Below are positions 41,140 through 50,532 of a DNA stretch of 64,000 bases, piece after piece. The translations under genes were made by a program, and so were the position numbers. The DNA is from DASQHL01 sp963843685. GTDB lineage: Bacteria; Chloroflexota; Dehalococcoidia; DSTF01; JACRBR01. Below the pieces are notes generated by a model, which ran no database searches, was not told the origin of the DNA, and saw only the letters and a list, made by a program, of their open reading frames with translations. The stretch covers positions 372,001 to 436,000 of the forward strand of contig CAWJLO010000010.1 of the NCBI GenBank assembly GCA_963843685.1, given 5' to 3'. Position 1 is the first letter of the stretch. Each line of letters begins with the position of its first letter.

Positions 41140-43165
41140 CTAACGAACCGTGACCGTGCCGACGTTTCTGAGTTCACGCGACTGGCTTTGCGCGACTGCG
41201 GGATCGCCTTGCGAGTCGAAGACAGCAAGGCGGATCTGGTACGTGCCCGGAGCGATCGAGCGCGGGACGAGAACGAAGTAGGATTCGCGCACGAGATCAC
41301 CAGGCTTCCACGCAGACGTGGTGAGCGCGCCCTCGCCGATCACGCGGGTCTGCGACCAGTCTGGGAACCCGCGCACGCTGGCGGCCTGTCCAGAGGCATC
41401 GAAGAAGAGCGTGGTCGCGGAAAGGTCATCGGACAGGGGAGCGTCGGCGCGCCAGTAGTACGAGAACTCGGCAAGGGTGCCGCGCTCGACGGTCGACTGA
41501 TCCTCCTCGAACCCGGCGAGCGTCACGCCCTGGGAGAAGGGCACGTCTTGCTCGGCGCCTGACGGCACGGCCGTCGCGCGCGGGTCCGGGGCCGTGGCGT
41601 AGAGCCTGTACAGCGTGCCCGTCATGGCGAGGTCGTCGCGATACGCGGGTTTCGGCAGCACATCGGTCAGCATCCGCTCGATGCCGTCCGTGAGCACGGG
41701 CTGGACGGAGAACGTCCGGCGGAGATCGGCGAGCGGCGTGCGCAGGCCCTGAGCGACGTACACCGGCCGGCCCGCCGCCTCCTGCTCACGGGCGAAGGCT
41801 GCGACGTCCTCCCCGGGCACCGAGAAGATCGGCGAGACGAGGACGTCGCGCCGCTGCCCTTCGACCATCTGTACGTACCAGAGCGGGCTCGCGGTCCAGG
41901 TGTCGGTAAGGACAACGGCGCGATCCGGGAGGTGTGCCAGCGTCTGCGCGGCGAAGTCATGCGCCGCGTAGTCGCTGCTTCTGTCGACGCGCGCGTGGTT
42001 CTTCGCGAGAAGCGCCAGCGGCAAGAGCGCGAGCAGCGAGCCGAGCGCGGCCGTACGCAGCCACGGCCGGACGCTCGAGGCATCGGCGCGGCGGACGACA
42101 TCGATGATCCACGCGGCGCCCACGCCGACGAGCACGCAGAGGGCGAGGTAGCCGGGCGTGAGGTAGTTGTAGATGTTGTGGATGGAGTAGGCCTCGACGA
42201 CGAGCGCGTCGAGGAACACCACCATCGCGAAATAGGCGGCGACGGCGCGTTGGCGCCGCGCGCAGGCGACGAGGCCGAGGGCGGCGATCGCGAGGCCGGC
42301 CCACGTGAGGTCATATGAGGGGTACGACCAGAGCACGTTGATACGGTCCGCGAGGTCGAAGCGCCAGTAGGCGGAAGGGGTCTGTCCGTTCAGGAACATC
42401 GACCAGTAGGTGTGCCAGTTCGCCGGCTGCGCCCAGTTCAGCATTGGGTGCTGCGAGGCCCGGATCGGCAGGTAGATGTACACGCCGAGGCCGAGCACGA
42501 ACATCGCAATCGCCGCGATTACGGTCCTCGGGCGCAGGCTACGCCAGCCCAGCAGCAGCAGCATCGCGGACGGCGGCGCCGTGAGGACGATGAGCCGGTG
42601 GTTACACATGCCCAGCCCGAATGCCAGGGCGGCCAACGCGAGCGACTGCGGCGACCGGTCGCGCCACCAGGCGAGCATGCAGCGGACGACGATGGCGGTG
42701 ATCAGCAGGTTCAGACCGTAGGACGTCGCCCAGGTGGCGTTGGCCCAGACGGTCGATGCGAATGCGAGTGTGAGGGCGCCGATCACGGCGGCCACGGGCT
42801 CGTCGGTCAGGTCGTGAATCGTCGCCGCCACGACGCCGGCAGCGGCCGCGGTGCACACGGCGGACATGAGGTTCACGCGATATGCGGTCGTGCCGACAGG
42901 GCAGAAACGTGAAGAGCTTCCCGAGGAGGATCAGCAGCGGATAGCCGGTGTTGTGGGCGATACCCAGCGTCGCGGAGGCCGTGGTGAACTCGCCCATGTC
43001 GTACCACATGACCGTCGGCGCGAGCGTCGTCAGATACACAGCGAACGCCGCGCCGCCAGCGCAGAAGGTGACGGCGATGGACAGCGCGCGATGGCTCAGG
43101 CGGACTCGGGGGAGCCGCGCAGACCAGGCAAGACCCGGGGCGCGATGCGGCAGGTCAAGCTGCAT
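41140..43165 (-). CDS. DUF2723 polytopic membrane protein (TMEM260-like GT-C), one-base shift near the N-terminus
   Basis: Reading across a shift in a GGG run at 42899-42901 gives one 674-aa protein. The N-terminal part from ATG 43165 carries TVMWYDMGEFTTASATLGIA and HNTGYPLLILLGKLFTFLP, the DUF2723 hallmark with the acidic D/E of a GT-C glycosyltransferase. The rest has about ten helices (LLITAIVVRCMLAWW, GLGMCNHRLIVLTAPPSAML and others) and a soluble C-terminal part (about 400-674). DUF2723 includes the protein O-mannosyltransferase TMEM260. The start lies inside pilT (11-bp overlap), so this gene closes the pilus operon and may glycosylate pilins; the latter is inference. Confidence 0.8.
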
Positions 43166-44255
43166 TGAGCGCGCTGCCGCCGAGCAGGCGGCCGAGCTCC
43201 TCGGGCGACCGCGAGAACGCCAGTGCGGTCTCACGCGAGATCGTCTGATGGCGCACGCGATCCGCCAGCTCCTGATCGAGGGTGCGCATGCCGATCGCGG
43301 CGCCGGTCGCCATGACGGTGGGGATCTGGTGCGTCTTCGCTTCCCGGATGAGGTTGCGGACGGCGGACGTGCCGAGCATCACCTCGCACACGGCGAGACG
43401 GCCGTCCCCGGCGACGTTGGGCACGAGCACCTGCGAGATGATGGCCTCGATCACCATCGAGAGCTGGAGGCGGATCTGCGGCTGCTGGTAGCTGGGAAAG
43501 GCGTCGACGATGCGGTCGATCGTCTGCGGTGCGTCGGGCGTGTGGAGGGTCGCGAAGACGAGGTGGCCGGTCTCGGCGGCGGTGATAGCCGACGCCATCG
43601 TCTCCAGGTCGCGCATCTCGCCCACGAGTATGACGTCGGGGTCCTGCCGGAGGACGTGCCGCAGCGCTTCGGCGAACGACCGAGTGTCGATGCCGACCTC
43701 GCGCTGCTTGATCACGCTGGTGTGATTGGCATGGAGGAACTCGATTGGGTCTTCTACGGTGACGATGTGGCGCGCATCGCGGCGGTTGATCCGGTCGATC
43801 ATCGACGCCAGTGTCGTCGACTTACCGCTGCCCGTCGGGCCGGTAACCAGTACGAGGCCCCGCGGGAGTTGCGTCAGCCGCTCGCAGACCTGCGGCAGGC
43901 CAAGTTCCTCCATCGAAAGCACGGTGTCGTTGACGCGACGAAAGGCGAAGTAGAGATGGCCGCGCTCGTACGCGACGTTGGCACGGAAGCGGCCGACGCC
44001 GTCGACGTGGAGCGCCTTGTCCAACTCACGCGCGCTCTCCAGCCGGGCGCGCTCGTCAGGGCTGGTGACGAAGTCCAGGATGTGTGAAAGGTCGCCGTCG
44101 TCGAGGGGATCCACGCCGGCGATCGGCGCCAGGCCGCCGTGAACCCGGCAGATGGGCGGTGTGCCGAACGAGAGGTGCAGGTCGGATGCGTCGCGCGCGG
44201 CCATCTCGCGCAACAGTTCGACGATCGAAACCGCGCCGTCTGCTCCGTCGATCAC
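43155..44255 (-). CDS. pilT: type IV pilus retraction ATPase PilT
   Basis: 366-aa hexameric secretion ATPase that depolymerises pili. Features are DASDLHLSFGTPPICRVHG, Walker A LVTGPTGSGKSTTLASMI, the Asp box TVEDPIEFLH, Walker B DPDVILVGEMRDLETMASAI, the His box GHLVFATLHT, and the retraction-type motif AIGMRTLDQELADRV. The GTG start at 44255 has GAGGAG upstream and overlaps the stop of the truncated prepilin-peptidase gene (GTGA). It overlaps the DUF2723 gene downstream. Confidence 0.95.
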   Translation of the reverse strand: MIDGADGAVSIVELLREMAARDASDLHLSFGTPPICRVHGGLAPIAGVDPLDDGDLSHILDFVTSPDERARLESARELDKALHVDGVGRFRANVAYERGHLYFAFRRVNDTVLSMEELGLPQVCERLTQLPRGLVLVTGPTGSGKSTTLASMIDRINRRDARHIVTVEDPIEFLHANHTSVIKQREVGIDTRSFAEALRHVLRQDPDVILVGEMRDLETMASAITAAETGHLVFATLHTPDAPQTIDRIVDAFPSYQQPQIRLQLSMVIEAIISQVLVPNVAGDGRLAVCEVMLGTSAVRNLIREAKTHQIPTVMATGAAIGMRTLDQELADRVRHQTISRETALAFSRSPEELGRLLGGSALNAA

Positions 44256-44611
44256 GACGCAACTCCTCGTCTCAGTGCGATGCCGCAGACAACGATGAGG
44301 CCCTCGCTCGCGGCCGCGATCGCGGTTGCGGCGGCCGGCGGAAATGTCATGAACGCGACCGCGAACACGGCGGCCGAAGCCGCCTCCACGGTAGGTGCCC
44401 GGAGGCCAATCGATGCGTGGCAGGTCGCGCACCGCCCTCGGAGGAGCAGATAGCTGAGGATCGGCACGAGCTCCGACGGTCGGAGCACGCGGCCGCAGGC
44501 GTCGCAGCAGGAGCGCCCGTTGAGTGATCGGCGCGCCGGCACACGATCGATGGCCGCATTGGCGAAGCTTCCGAAGGCGAGGCCGAAGAGCGCCGCATAG
44601 ACAGCCATCAT
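44252..44611 (-). CDS. N-terminal domain of prepilin peptidase only (DiS_P_DiS)
   Basis: 119-aa protein matching only the first domain of PilD. It has GLAFGSFANAAIDRVP, then a zinc-type tetracysteine (CDACGRVLRPSELVPILSYL with RGRCATCHASIG), and two more hydrophobic segments. The A24 aspartyl-protease half (with its two catalytic Asp) is absent: the frame stops in a GTGA overlap with pilT. So it cannot cleave prepilins alone; a separate peptidase must exist elsewhere, or this is a remnant kept for the methyltransferase/zinc domain. ATG 44611 overlaps the pilN stop. Confidence 0.8.
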   Translation of the reverse strand: MMAVYAALFGLAFGSFANAAIDRVPARRSLNGRSCCDACGRVLRPSELVPILSYLLLRGRCATCHASIGLRAPTVEAASAAVFAVAFMTFPPAAATAIAAASEGLIVVCGIALRRGVAS

Positions 44612-45189
44612 CGCTCGACCTCCAGCGTGAACGCGCCGCCCCGGGCTGCGTCAGGAGTAAAGGAGATCATGCGCGCTGAGGAGAAGCTCTCGACCGAGAC
44701 GAGCCTGTCAGCGTAAGCGATGGCATCGAGCGGGCCGGCGGCGACGCCGTCAACCTTGAAGCCGCCGTCGGTGCCGGCGATGGTCGTGAGGCGCGCGCCT
44801 GGTGGCAACAATCCGGGCGCCCAGAGGCGGGCGAGGTCGTCGTCGAGCGGCCGGACGCCGCCCTGGATCAGCGCTCGTTGCCGCTCGATAGCGGTGATCT
44901 TGGTCGTGAGGTCGGCCAGCTCGATCCGCTGGGCGCGCTGGCTTGCGACGTCCAGTTGCAGGCCGTGCAACGACGCCTCCGCCTCGCTGGCCTGGGTCGC
45001 GGCGTCGTCGGCGCGTTGCTGCGCGCGTTCGGCGCGCACGCCGAACGGGATCAACGCGACGAGCAGGAGCACGAACACGGCTCCGGCCACGACCGCCCAT
45101 GCGGGCGCTTCCCGCGGGCGCTGGTCGCGCGGCAGCAGGTTCAGATCGACAATGAGGCCCGAACGGCCGCGAAGATCCAGGGTGCTCAT
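44608..45189 (-). CDS. pilN: PilN-like pilus assembly protein
   Basis: 193-aa bitopic inner-membrane protein. A short cytoplasmic start contains the PilM-binding INLLP-type motif (LIVDLNLLPRDQRP), followed by one helix (AWAVVAGAVFVLLLVALIPF), a coiled coil (residues about 55-110), and a small alpha/beta periplasmic domain. This is the PilN plan. ATG 45189 overlaps the pilM stop (ATGA). It is expected to bridge PilM in the cytoplasm and the PilO-like protein. Confidence 0.85.
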   Translation of the reverse strand: MSTLDLRGRSGLIVDLNLLPRDQRPREAPAWAVVAGAVFVLLLVALIPFGVRAERAQQRADDAATQASEAEASLHGLQLDVASQRAQRIELADLTTKITAIERQRALIQGGVRPLDDDLARLWAPGLLPPGARLTTIAGTDGGFKVDGVAAGPLDAIAYADRLVSVESFSSARMISFTPDAARGGAFTLEVER

Positions 45190-46079
45190 GCCGCGAGCTC
45201 CTTGAGCGCCAGACCGACATTCGCGGCGAAACGCGCTGTGTCGGAATCCGGGCGGATGGGGATGCGCAGATGCGGCATCGTCACTTCGTGACCGGTCTGG
45301 GCAGCAATCTCCACTGAGAAGAGCGCTTGCGGCGCCGCGCCGCCGACAAGCGAGATCGGAAAGGCGTCGACCTCCACCTCGTCCCGGTGAGAGTCGCGAT
45401 AGAACTTGAGTGTGCGCACGAGCTCTTCGGTGAGCTGCTGCCCCCAAGCGGGGTCGTCGACGGACGCGGACATGCCTATGTAGCGGACGATGGCGGGGAC
45501 GCCGCTCCGGAAGATGGCGAGTTCGATCTCCTCGCTCTCCAGGTGGGCGATGATGCAGTCCGGCTCGCCGACGGCGCGCGCGGCGGCGATGACGCGCAGG
45601 TCGGCCGCGACAGGGGTCAGGCGGGCCGCACGCAGCGCCGCGATGTGCGAGTCGAGCACGTCGCGGGCGACGCCGATGACGAAGACGCGCACCTTGCCCT
45701 CGTGCTCCGTCGTGCGGGTCCACGAAACGTACGCGTTGTCGGCGAGCATGGGCATCTCGCGGCGGATCTCGCGCTCGGCCATCTCCGTGAACTGCTTGCC
45801 GCGCAGAGCGGGCAGCTCCAGCGTGCGAAAGACGGAGCGCTGCGCAGGCAGGGCCGCGACGACGCGCATCCGGCGCCGGCCAGGGAAGCCGGGCGCGGCC
45901 CGCAGCGCCGCGCCCGCTGCCGCGGGATCGGTGATCACGCCGTCAACTACGAAGTGCGGCGGCAGGGCCACCGCACCCACGGAAGACACGCGTCCGGGAC
46001 GCCCGAGCGTCCAGCGCGCTTCCCCCTCGTGGACGGCGACGGTGAGGACTGGCTGGCGCAGCAGCGCGCGGATGTTCAT
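45186..46079 (-). CDS. pilM: PilM-like actin-fold pilus assembly ATPase
   Basis: 297-aa cytoplasmic protein of the FtsA/PilM actin-like family, somewhat shorter than typical PilM. The pattern includes RMRVVAALPAQRSVFRTLEL, the ELVRTLKFYRDSHRDEVEVD helix, and ISLVGGAAPQALF near the nucleotide site. It lies in a minus-strand block with PilO-like and PilN-like genes, all overlapping by four bases. ATG 46079. Confidence 0.82.
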   Translation of the reverse strand: MNIRALLRQPVLTVAVHEGEARWTLGRPGRVSSVGAVALPPHFVVDGVITDPAAAGAALRAAPGFPGRRRMRVVAALPAQRSVFRTLELPALRGKQFTEMAEREIRREMPMLADNAYVSWTRTTEHEGKVRVFVIGVARDVLDSHIAALRAARLTPVAADLRVIAAARAVGEPDCIIAHLESEEIELAIFRSGVPAIVRYIGMSASVDDPAWGQQLTEELVRTLKFYRDSHRDEVEVDAFPISLVGGAAPQALFSVEIAAQTGHEVTMPHLRIPIRPDSDTARFAANVGLALKELAA

Positions 46080-46720
46080 GGCCGGACCCCCGGTGTGCTG
46101 GCCGCGGCGACCGCCGTCGGCGTGGCCGCTTCGCTGTAGGCCCTGAACGACAGCTCCGCCTGCGCGAGCCCGGCGTCCGTCACGTTCATCGAGACCAGCA
46201 ACGGGAACATGGCGGGCTCGGTCTTCCGCATGTCCATGAGATACGCGGCGACCTGGACGGGCGATCCGCTGACCGACACGGTCAGCGCTTGCACGTCGTA
46301 AGTGACGTCCCCGATCCGCGCCGACGCCGGAGCCACGCGCGTGATCCCACGCACGTCAAGCCCGGCCGCGTCCGCGTGTAGCACGAGGAGCGCGGTCGCG
46401 GCATCGGACGCTGGATCGACGTCCGGTGTGAGCGGCTCCGCCTGCCAGGCGGCGTACTCGGCGCGGGCCCACTTGAGCTGATCGGCCAGATTCTCCGATG
46501 CACCCGGGGGCAACGCCAGGAGCTGCTGCGCGTCGGCGGTGCGCTGCTGCGCGTCGCGCTCGTCGCGCTGTGCGTTGTGCGCCGCGAGGAACGTGGACGT
46601 ATAGGCGATGGCGAGCACGGCAGCGGCAAGACCAACGAGCACGTGCGGCGGGATGTGCACCGAACGGGGAGCGCCAGCCAGGGCGCGTCGCCAGCCCTTT
46701 CGTGTCAGTTCAACTGCCAC
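46076..46720 (-). CDS. PilO-like pilus alignment protein
   Basis: 214-aa bitopic protein: an N-terminal helix (PHVLVGLAAAVLAIAYTSTF), a coiled coil rich in Gln/Arg/Ala (AHNAQRDERDAQQRTADAQQ), and a ferredoxin-like periplasmic domain with VTYDVQALTVSVSGSPVQVA. This matches PilO/GspM architecture, although here it precedes pilM rather than following pilN. The GTG start at 46720 overlaps the upstream gene by 16 bp; the stop overlaps pilM by four. Confidence 0.75.
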   Translation of the reverse strand: MAVELTRKGWRRALAGAPRSVHIPPHVLVGLAAAVLAIAYTSTFLAAHNAQRDERDAQQRTADAQQLLALPPGASENLADQLKWARAEYAAWQAEPLTPDVDPASDAATALLVLHADAAGLDVRGITRVAPASARIGDVTYDVQALTVSVSGSPVQVAAYLMDMRKTEPAMFPLLVSMNVTDAGLAQAELSFRAYSEAATPTAVAAASTPGVRP

Positions 46721-47466
46721 GACGCCACCTTCAAGCCGCTATACCCCGCCACAAGACGCGCCACGGAGCTGCGGCTACCCACGGTCGACGCCACCTCGTA
46801 GGTGGCGGCCGGGACGCTCAACGTGATCGTGCCGGTCGTCGCGACGTCCGTTTCGATCACGAGCTTGTACGTGCCCGCCGAGGCGAGCGTGAAATCCGCC
46901 TGGTAAGGAGAGGAGGCAAAGGGCGGCGCCAGAGGCCCGGAAGGACAGCTCGCCACGCCGGGGAGCAGTGTCGCGCGCACCTGGCCCGACGATGTCGTGA
47001 TGCGAGCGGAGAGCGTGCCGGCGTCTGACGCCTGCACGTCGTAGCATTCGAGGAGCGCTCCGCTGTTCCACACGGGGGTCTGCGCCTCCACCGCACCTGC
47101 ACCGGCCACGAATCTGACCTGGGTGGCCGGGAACGCGGCTCCGTTCACCGTGGCGGGCGGCAACGGTGAGAAAGCCGTGATTGGCTCAAAGCTGGTGTCG
47201 GAGGTGAGCAGGGGATTCGATATGAGGAGATACCCTGACCACTCGATTCCCGCATCCATGCTGTAGCGCTCCAGCGCCCTGATGCCGACCTGATTGGTGT
47301 AGCGGGAGTCTGTGCTGGCCCCGGTCAGGAGCGGCGTGACGAGGAGCGCGCCGACAGCGAGCGCGGCGATGGCGAGCGGCAGCGCCTGCCCCCGCGCGTC
47401 CCGCAGCGCCTCCAGACGCCGTCGCCAGCTCTCTACCGCCGTCATCCGCGTCACTGGCCTCCTCAT
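46705..47466 (-). CDS. PilX/TadG-like exported pilus accessory protein
   Basis: 253-aa protein with a short basic N-terminus, one long hydrophobic segment (ALPLAIAALAVGALLVTPLL) and a large Ser/Thr-rich extracytoplasmic region that ends with a PPC-like beta-sandwich (ADFTLASAGTYKLVIETDVA). It lacks the Glu5 of classical prepilins, resembling PilX/TadG-type proteins beginning RGQALPL. The start is uncertain: ATG 47466 used here; GTG 47472 or the internal ATG of MTAVESW (preceded by AGGAGG) are alternatives. Confidence 0.6.
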   Translation of the reverse strand: MRRPVTRMTAVESWRRRLEALRDARGQALPLAIAALAVGALLVTPLLTGASTDSRYTNQVGIRALERYSMDAGIEWSGYLLISNPLLTSDTSFEPITAFSPLPPATVNGAAFPATQVRFVAGAGAVEAQTPVWNSGALLECYDVQASDAGTLSARITTSSGQVRATLLPGVASCPSGPLAPPFASSPYQADFTLASAGTYKLVIETDVATTGTITLSVPAATYEVASTVGSRSSVARLVAGYSGLKVASWQLN

Positions 47467-47474
47467 CTCCACGC

Positions 47475-50400
47475 CTACGGCTGCAGCACGATGGTGTACG
47501 CGTTGCCGACATCGGCATCGTTGCTCGCAGTCGCGGTATACGATCCGGTCGCTCCAGCGGCGGCCTTGTTAGCGTAGTTCCCTTCGATTGACTCGCCGCC
47601 AGCGTTAGGCGGGGAGCCGCTCGCGTCGTCAAACGCCTCTGTCATGCCGCCGGGCGGCGTCCACGTCGCGGCGCTGCTGAACGCGAAGAACGTGATGACC
47701 ATTGTGTTTGAGGTCGTCGTCGTCACGCTCGACGTTGAGTGCGACGTGCTGTTGCCCGTGTTCTGGCCTCCCTTCACGTTCACAGGCGTGGTGGTATTCA
47801 CATTCGAGAAGGTCATGATGCCGCCGGCGGCGCCCGCCGACGTCGAGAACGACCATGTGTAGCTCGAGGGCTCGCTGCCGCCGGCGACCTTGTAGTAAAC
47901 GGCGAGCGAGTTCTGGTTGCTATTCGAGTTGTCGACTCGGCCGGCAAGCGTCCAGCCGGACGGCGCCGTGATCGTCGCCGTCTCCGGCCGGACCGCGATT
48001 GCCGCCACCATTACGTCGTTGGCCACCGTGCCCGCCGGCTTGCCAATCACAAGAGATCCGGAGTCGGCGTTCGCGGAGCTGCTCGACCGGAAAGCGATCG
48101 GGCTCGATGCAGGCTTGATCGAGACGCCGACGGTCGCCCAGCCGGTGGAGCCGGGCACGCCGGTCCACGACATGGTCGTGCTGGCTGAGCCAGACTCGGT
48201 GCTCGATGCGCCGCGGACGTGCGTCGTGCTGCCGCTGGACGATTGGCTCCAGCGCTGCGTCTGACCGCCGCCCTGGGTCACGCTGCTGGTGTCGTTTACT
48301 GCCAGCACGTCTTGCACGACCTGGTTCGATCCGCTGGATACGTTGACCGACGGCTGGTTTCCGCCGCCACTCGAGGTCGAACCGGAAGCGGTCGCCGGGG
48401 TGCCGAGCGGCGCCGACTGGCTGACGCCGGTCCACGAGGTAGCACCGCAGATAGCCCGCTCATTGGCCGAGAGCGTGACCACGACGTTCGCCGTGCCCGT
48501 CGTCGGCGCGACCAGGTACCACTGCTCCGAGCGGATGTTGCCGGAAGAGGTCGCCGCTCCGACCTTCGTGAGAGCCGTGCCACCGTACGTCGCAGATGAC
48601 ACGGTTGTCGCGCCGCTCACCTGTGTGAAGGAGATGCCAACGAGCAGCAGCCGGTTCGAGCCGGAGCCAACGGTGTGCGACCAGGTGAACGAGCTGGAAT
48701 ATGTTGGCGAGCAGTTCGTCACGGCGTCCGCCAGCACCGGTGCCGACAGCGTCGGTGTGGGCGTCGGGGTGAAGGTTGCCGTTGGCGTAGGTGTGAACGT
48801 CGGCGTTCGCGTAGGCGTCGGAGTGACTGTCGGCGTGTTCGTCGCGGTCGGCGTCGCCGTCGGCGTCAATGCGCCGGCGCACAGCTGGGTGTTCGGGATG
48901 ATCTGCTTCGCCTGGCTGGCGCTGGACCACGACAGCTGTGCGACCGCGCCGCCGCCGTTCTCGTAGTACTCCATCGTGACGTCGTATCTCACGCCTGCAG
49001 TCAGCGCGATTGTGCCGCTGTTCTCGGTGGATGGGTGGTCCGTCCAGTTGTCCACGAGCTGAACGTTGTTCACCCACAAGCCGCACGCCGTCATCCGACT
49101 GCGTATAGAACGTGTATGTCTGCGAGTAGAGCGGGATCACTTGCCCCGTCCAGCGCACCGAGAACGTGTCTGTGCCGATGCTAGGATCCGGCGATCCCGT
49201 GCCCCAGTCGAAGTTCACCGTCGCATCGACGCGCGCCAGCTTGAAGGACGTGAAGTCCATATTGTCGTAATAGGCCCCGTTCAGTCCGTAGCTCACACAC
49301 ACAGGGGGGATTGTGGGCGTCGGTGAGGGCGTGTTCGTCTTTGTGGCCGTCGGGCTTGGTGTGTAGGTCGGCGTCGGCGTGGGCGTCAGAGCCCCGGCGC
49401 AGAGCTGCGACGACGGGATGATCTGCTTCGCCTGGCTGGCGCTGGACCACGACAGTTTGGCGACCGCCTGCCCGCCATTCTCGTAGTACTCCATCGTGAC
49501 GTCGTACTTCACGCCGGCCGTTAGTGCGATCGTGCCACTGTTCTCGGTCGAGCCGTGATCGGTCCAGTTGTCGACGACCTGAACGTTGTTGACCCAGAGG
49601 CGCACGCCGTCATCCGACTGCGTGTAGAACGTGTAGGTCTGCGAGTACAACGGGATCACCTGCCCCGTCCAGCGCACCGAGAACGTGTCGGCGCCAATGC
49701 TGGGGTCCGGCGACCCGCCGGCCCAGTCGAAGTTCACGGTTGAGTCGACGCGATTGAGCACGAAGGCCGTAAAGTCGCTGTTGTCGTAGTACGCGCCGTT
49801 CAGTCCGTTGCTCACGCCTACCCCACACGGCGCAGGCGTCGCCGTGGCGGTGGGCGTGTTCGTGGACGTGTTTGTCGGAGTCGCGGTGTTAGTCGGCGTG
49901 TTCGTCGGCGTGTTCGTCTTCGTCGGCGTCGGCGTGTTGGTTCGCGTCGGTGTCGGAGTGTTGGTGAACGTGGGCGTAGAAGTGAACGTGTAGGTCGGCG
50001 TGATCGTCGGTGTGTTCGAAGCGGTCACCGTCGGGTACGCCGTTGGCGGAGCCGACGTCACGCGCATCGTGGCGGACTCGGTCGACGACTGCGTTCCGGA
50101 GGCGTTCGTCACCGTGAGCGTGTAGGTGACCGTGTCCGCCGACAACGATGCGGCAAAGCCATTCGCAACGAGATCCGTGGCAACGACGCGAGTGGAAGGC
50201 GTTCCGGCCACAGTCAGTGTCCGCTGGAGATCGGCGCCTACTTGCACGTAATGCGCGCTATACGCCACGCCGGTGCTGTAGTCGAGCCATTGCATCGTCA
50301 CGTCGCCGTCGGCAACGGAGGCCAGCGACGTCACGCCGCTCTGCGTGTCCTGGTTGAGCCAGAAGAGTGCGTTCCGCAGCTGCTCCGTCGCCCGCTGCTG

Positions 50401-50532
50401 GTCGCGTCCGGTCGTCGTGTTGCGGATGCTCGCGACCAGCGCCATGCCGGTGGTCGTCAGCACGCCGGCCGTGATGCCGATGGCGAGCACCAGCTCGACG
50501 AGACCGAAGCCACCTTCACCGCGGCGCCTCAC
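47475..50532 (-). CDS. giant prepilin-like adhesin with two PA14 domains on Thr/Pro stalks; one-base shift
   Basis: Read across one extra base at 49078-49079, this is a 1,018-aa protein. Order: a class III prepilin signal (GEGGFGLVELVLAIGITAG, Glu5 present) and a pilin-like domain to about 180. Then come a long TPT-rich stalk, PA14 domain 1 (LNGAYYDNSDFTAFVLNRVD, YTQSDDGVRLWVNN), stalk 2, PA14 domain 2 (GLNGAYYDNMDFTSFKLARV), stalk 3, and a Ser/Thr-rich beta-domain region to the C-terminus (WTGVPGSTGWATVGVSI, AAIAVRPETATITAPSGWTL). PA14 domains bind glycans in adhesins. The GTG start overlaps the minor pilin stop (GTGA). The shift falls where copy 1 reads RLWVNN without it. Confidence 0.78.
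48872..49297. repeat. PA14-encoding repeat, second copy
   Basis: About 426 bp closely similar to 49391-49816 in direct orientation, encoding the second PA14 domain of the giant prepilin. Most differences are at third codon positions, except the extra base near 49078. Confidence 0.8.
49391..49816. repeat. PA14-encoding repeat, first copy
   Basis: Direct-repeat partner of 48872-49297, encoding the first PA14 domain with an intact frame. The copies are flanked by degenerate Thr-Pro-Thr-encoding microrepeats at about 48740-48870, 49300-49390 and 49820-50030. Confidence 0.8.

Noticed and set aside
46705..47466. Assignment as a classical prepilin
   Set aside because: No Glu5 or prepilin-type cleavage site (reads RGQALPLAIAAL), so a PilX/TadG-like role is safer.
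48740..50030. CRISPR-like array in the GTCGGCGTG repeats
   Set aside because: The repeats are short, degenerate, uninterrupted by spacers and in frame, encoding Thr-Pro-Thr stalks.
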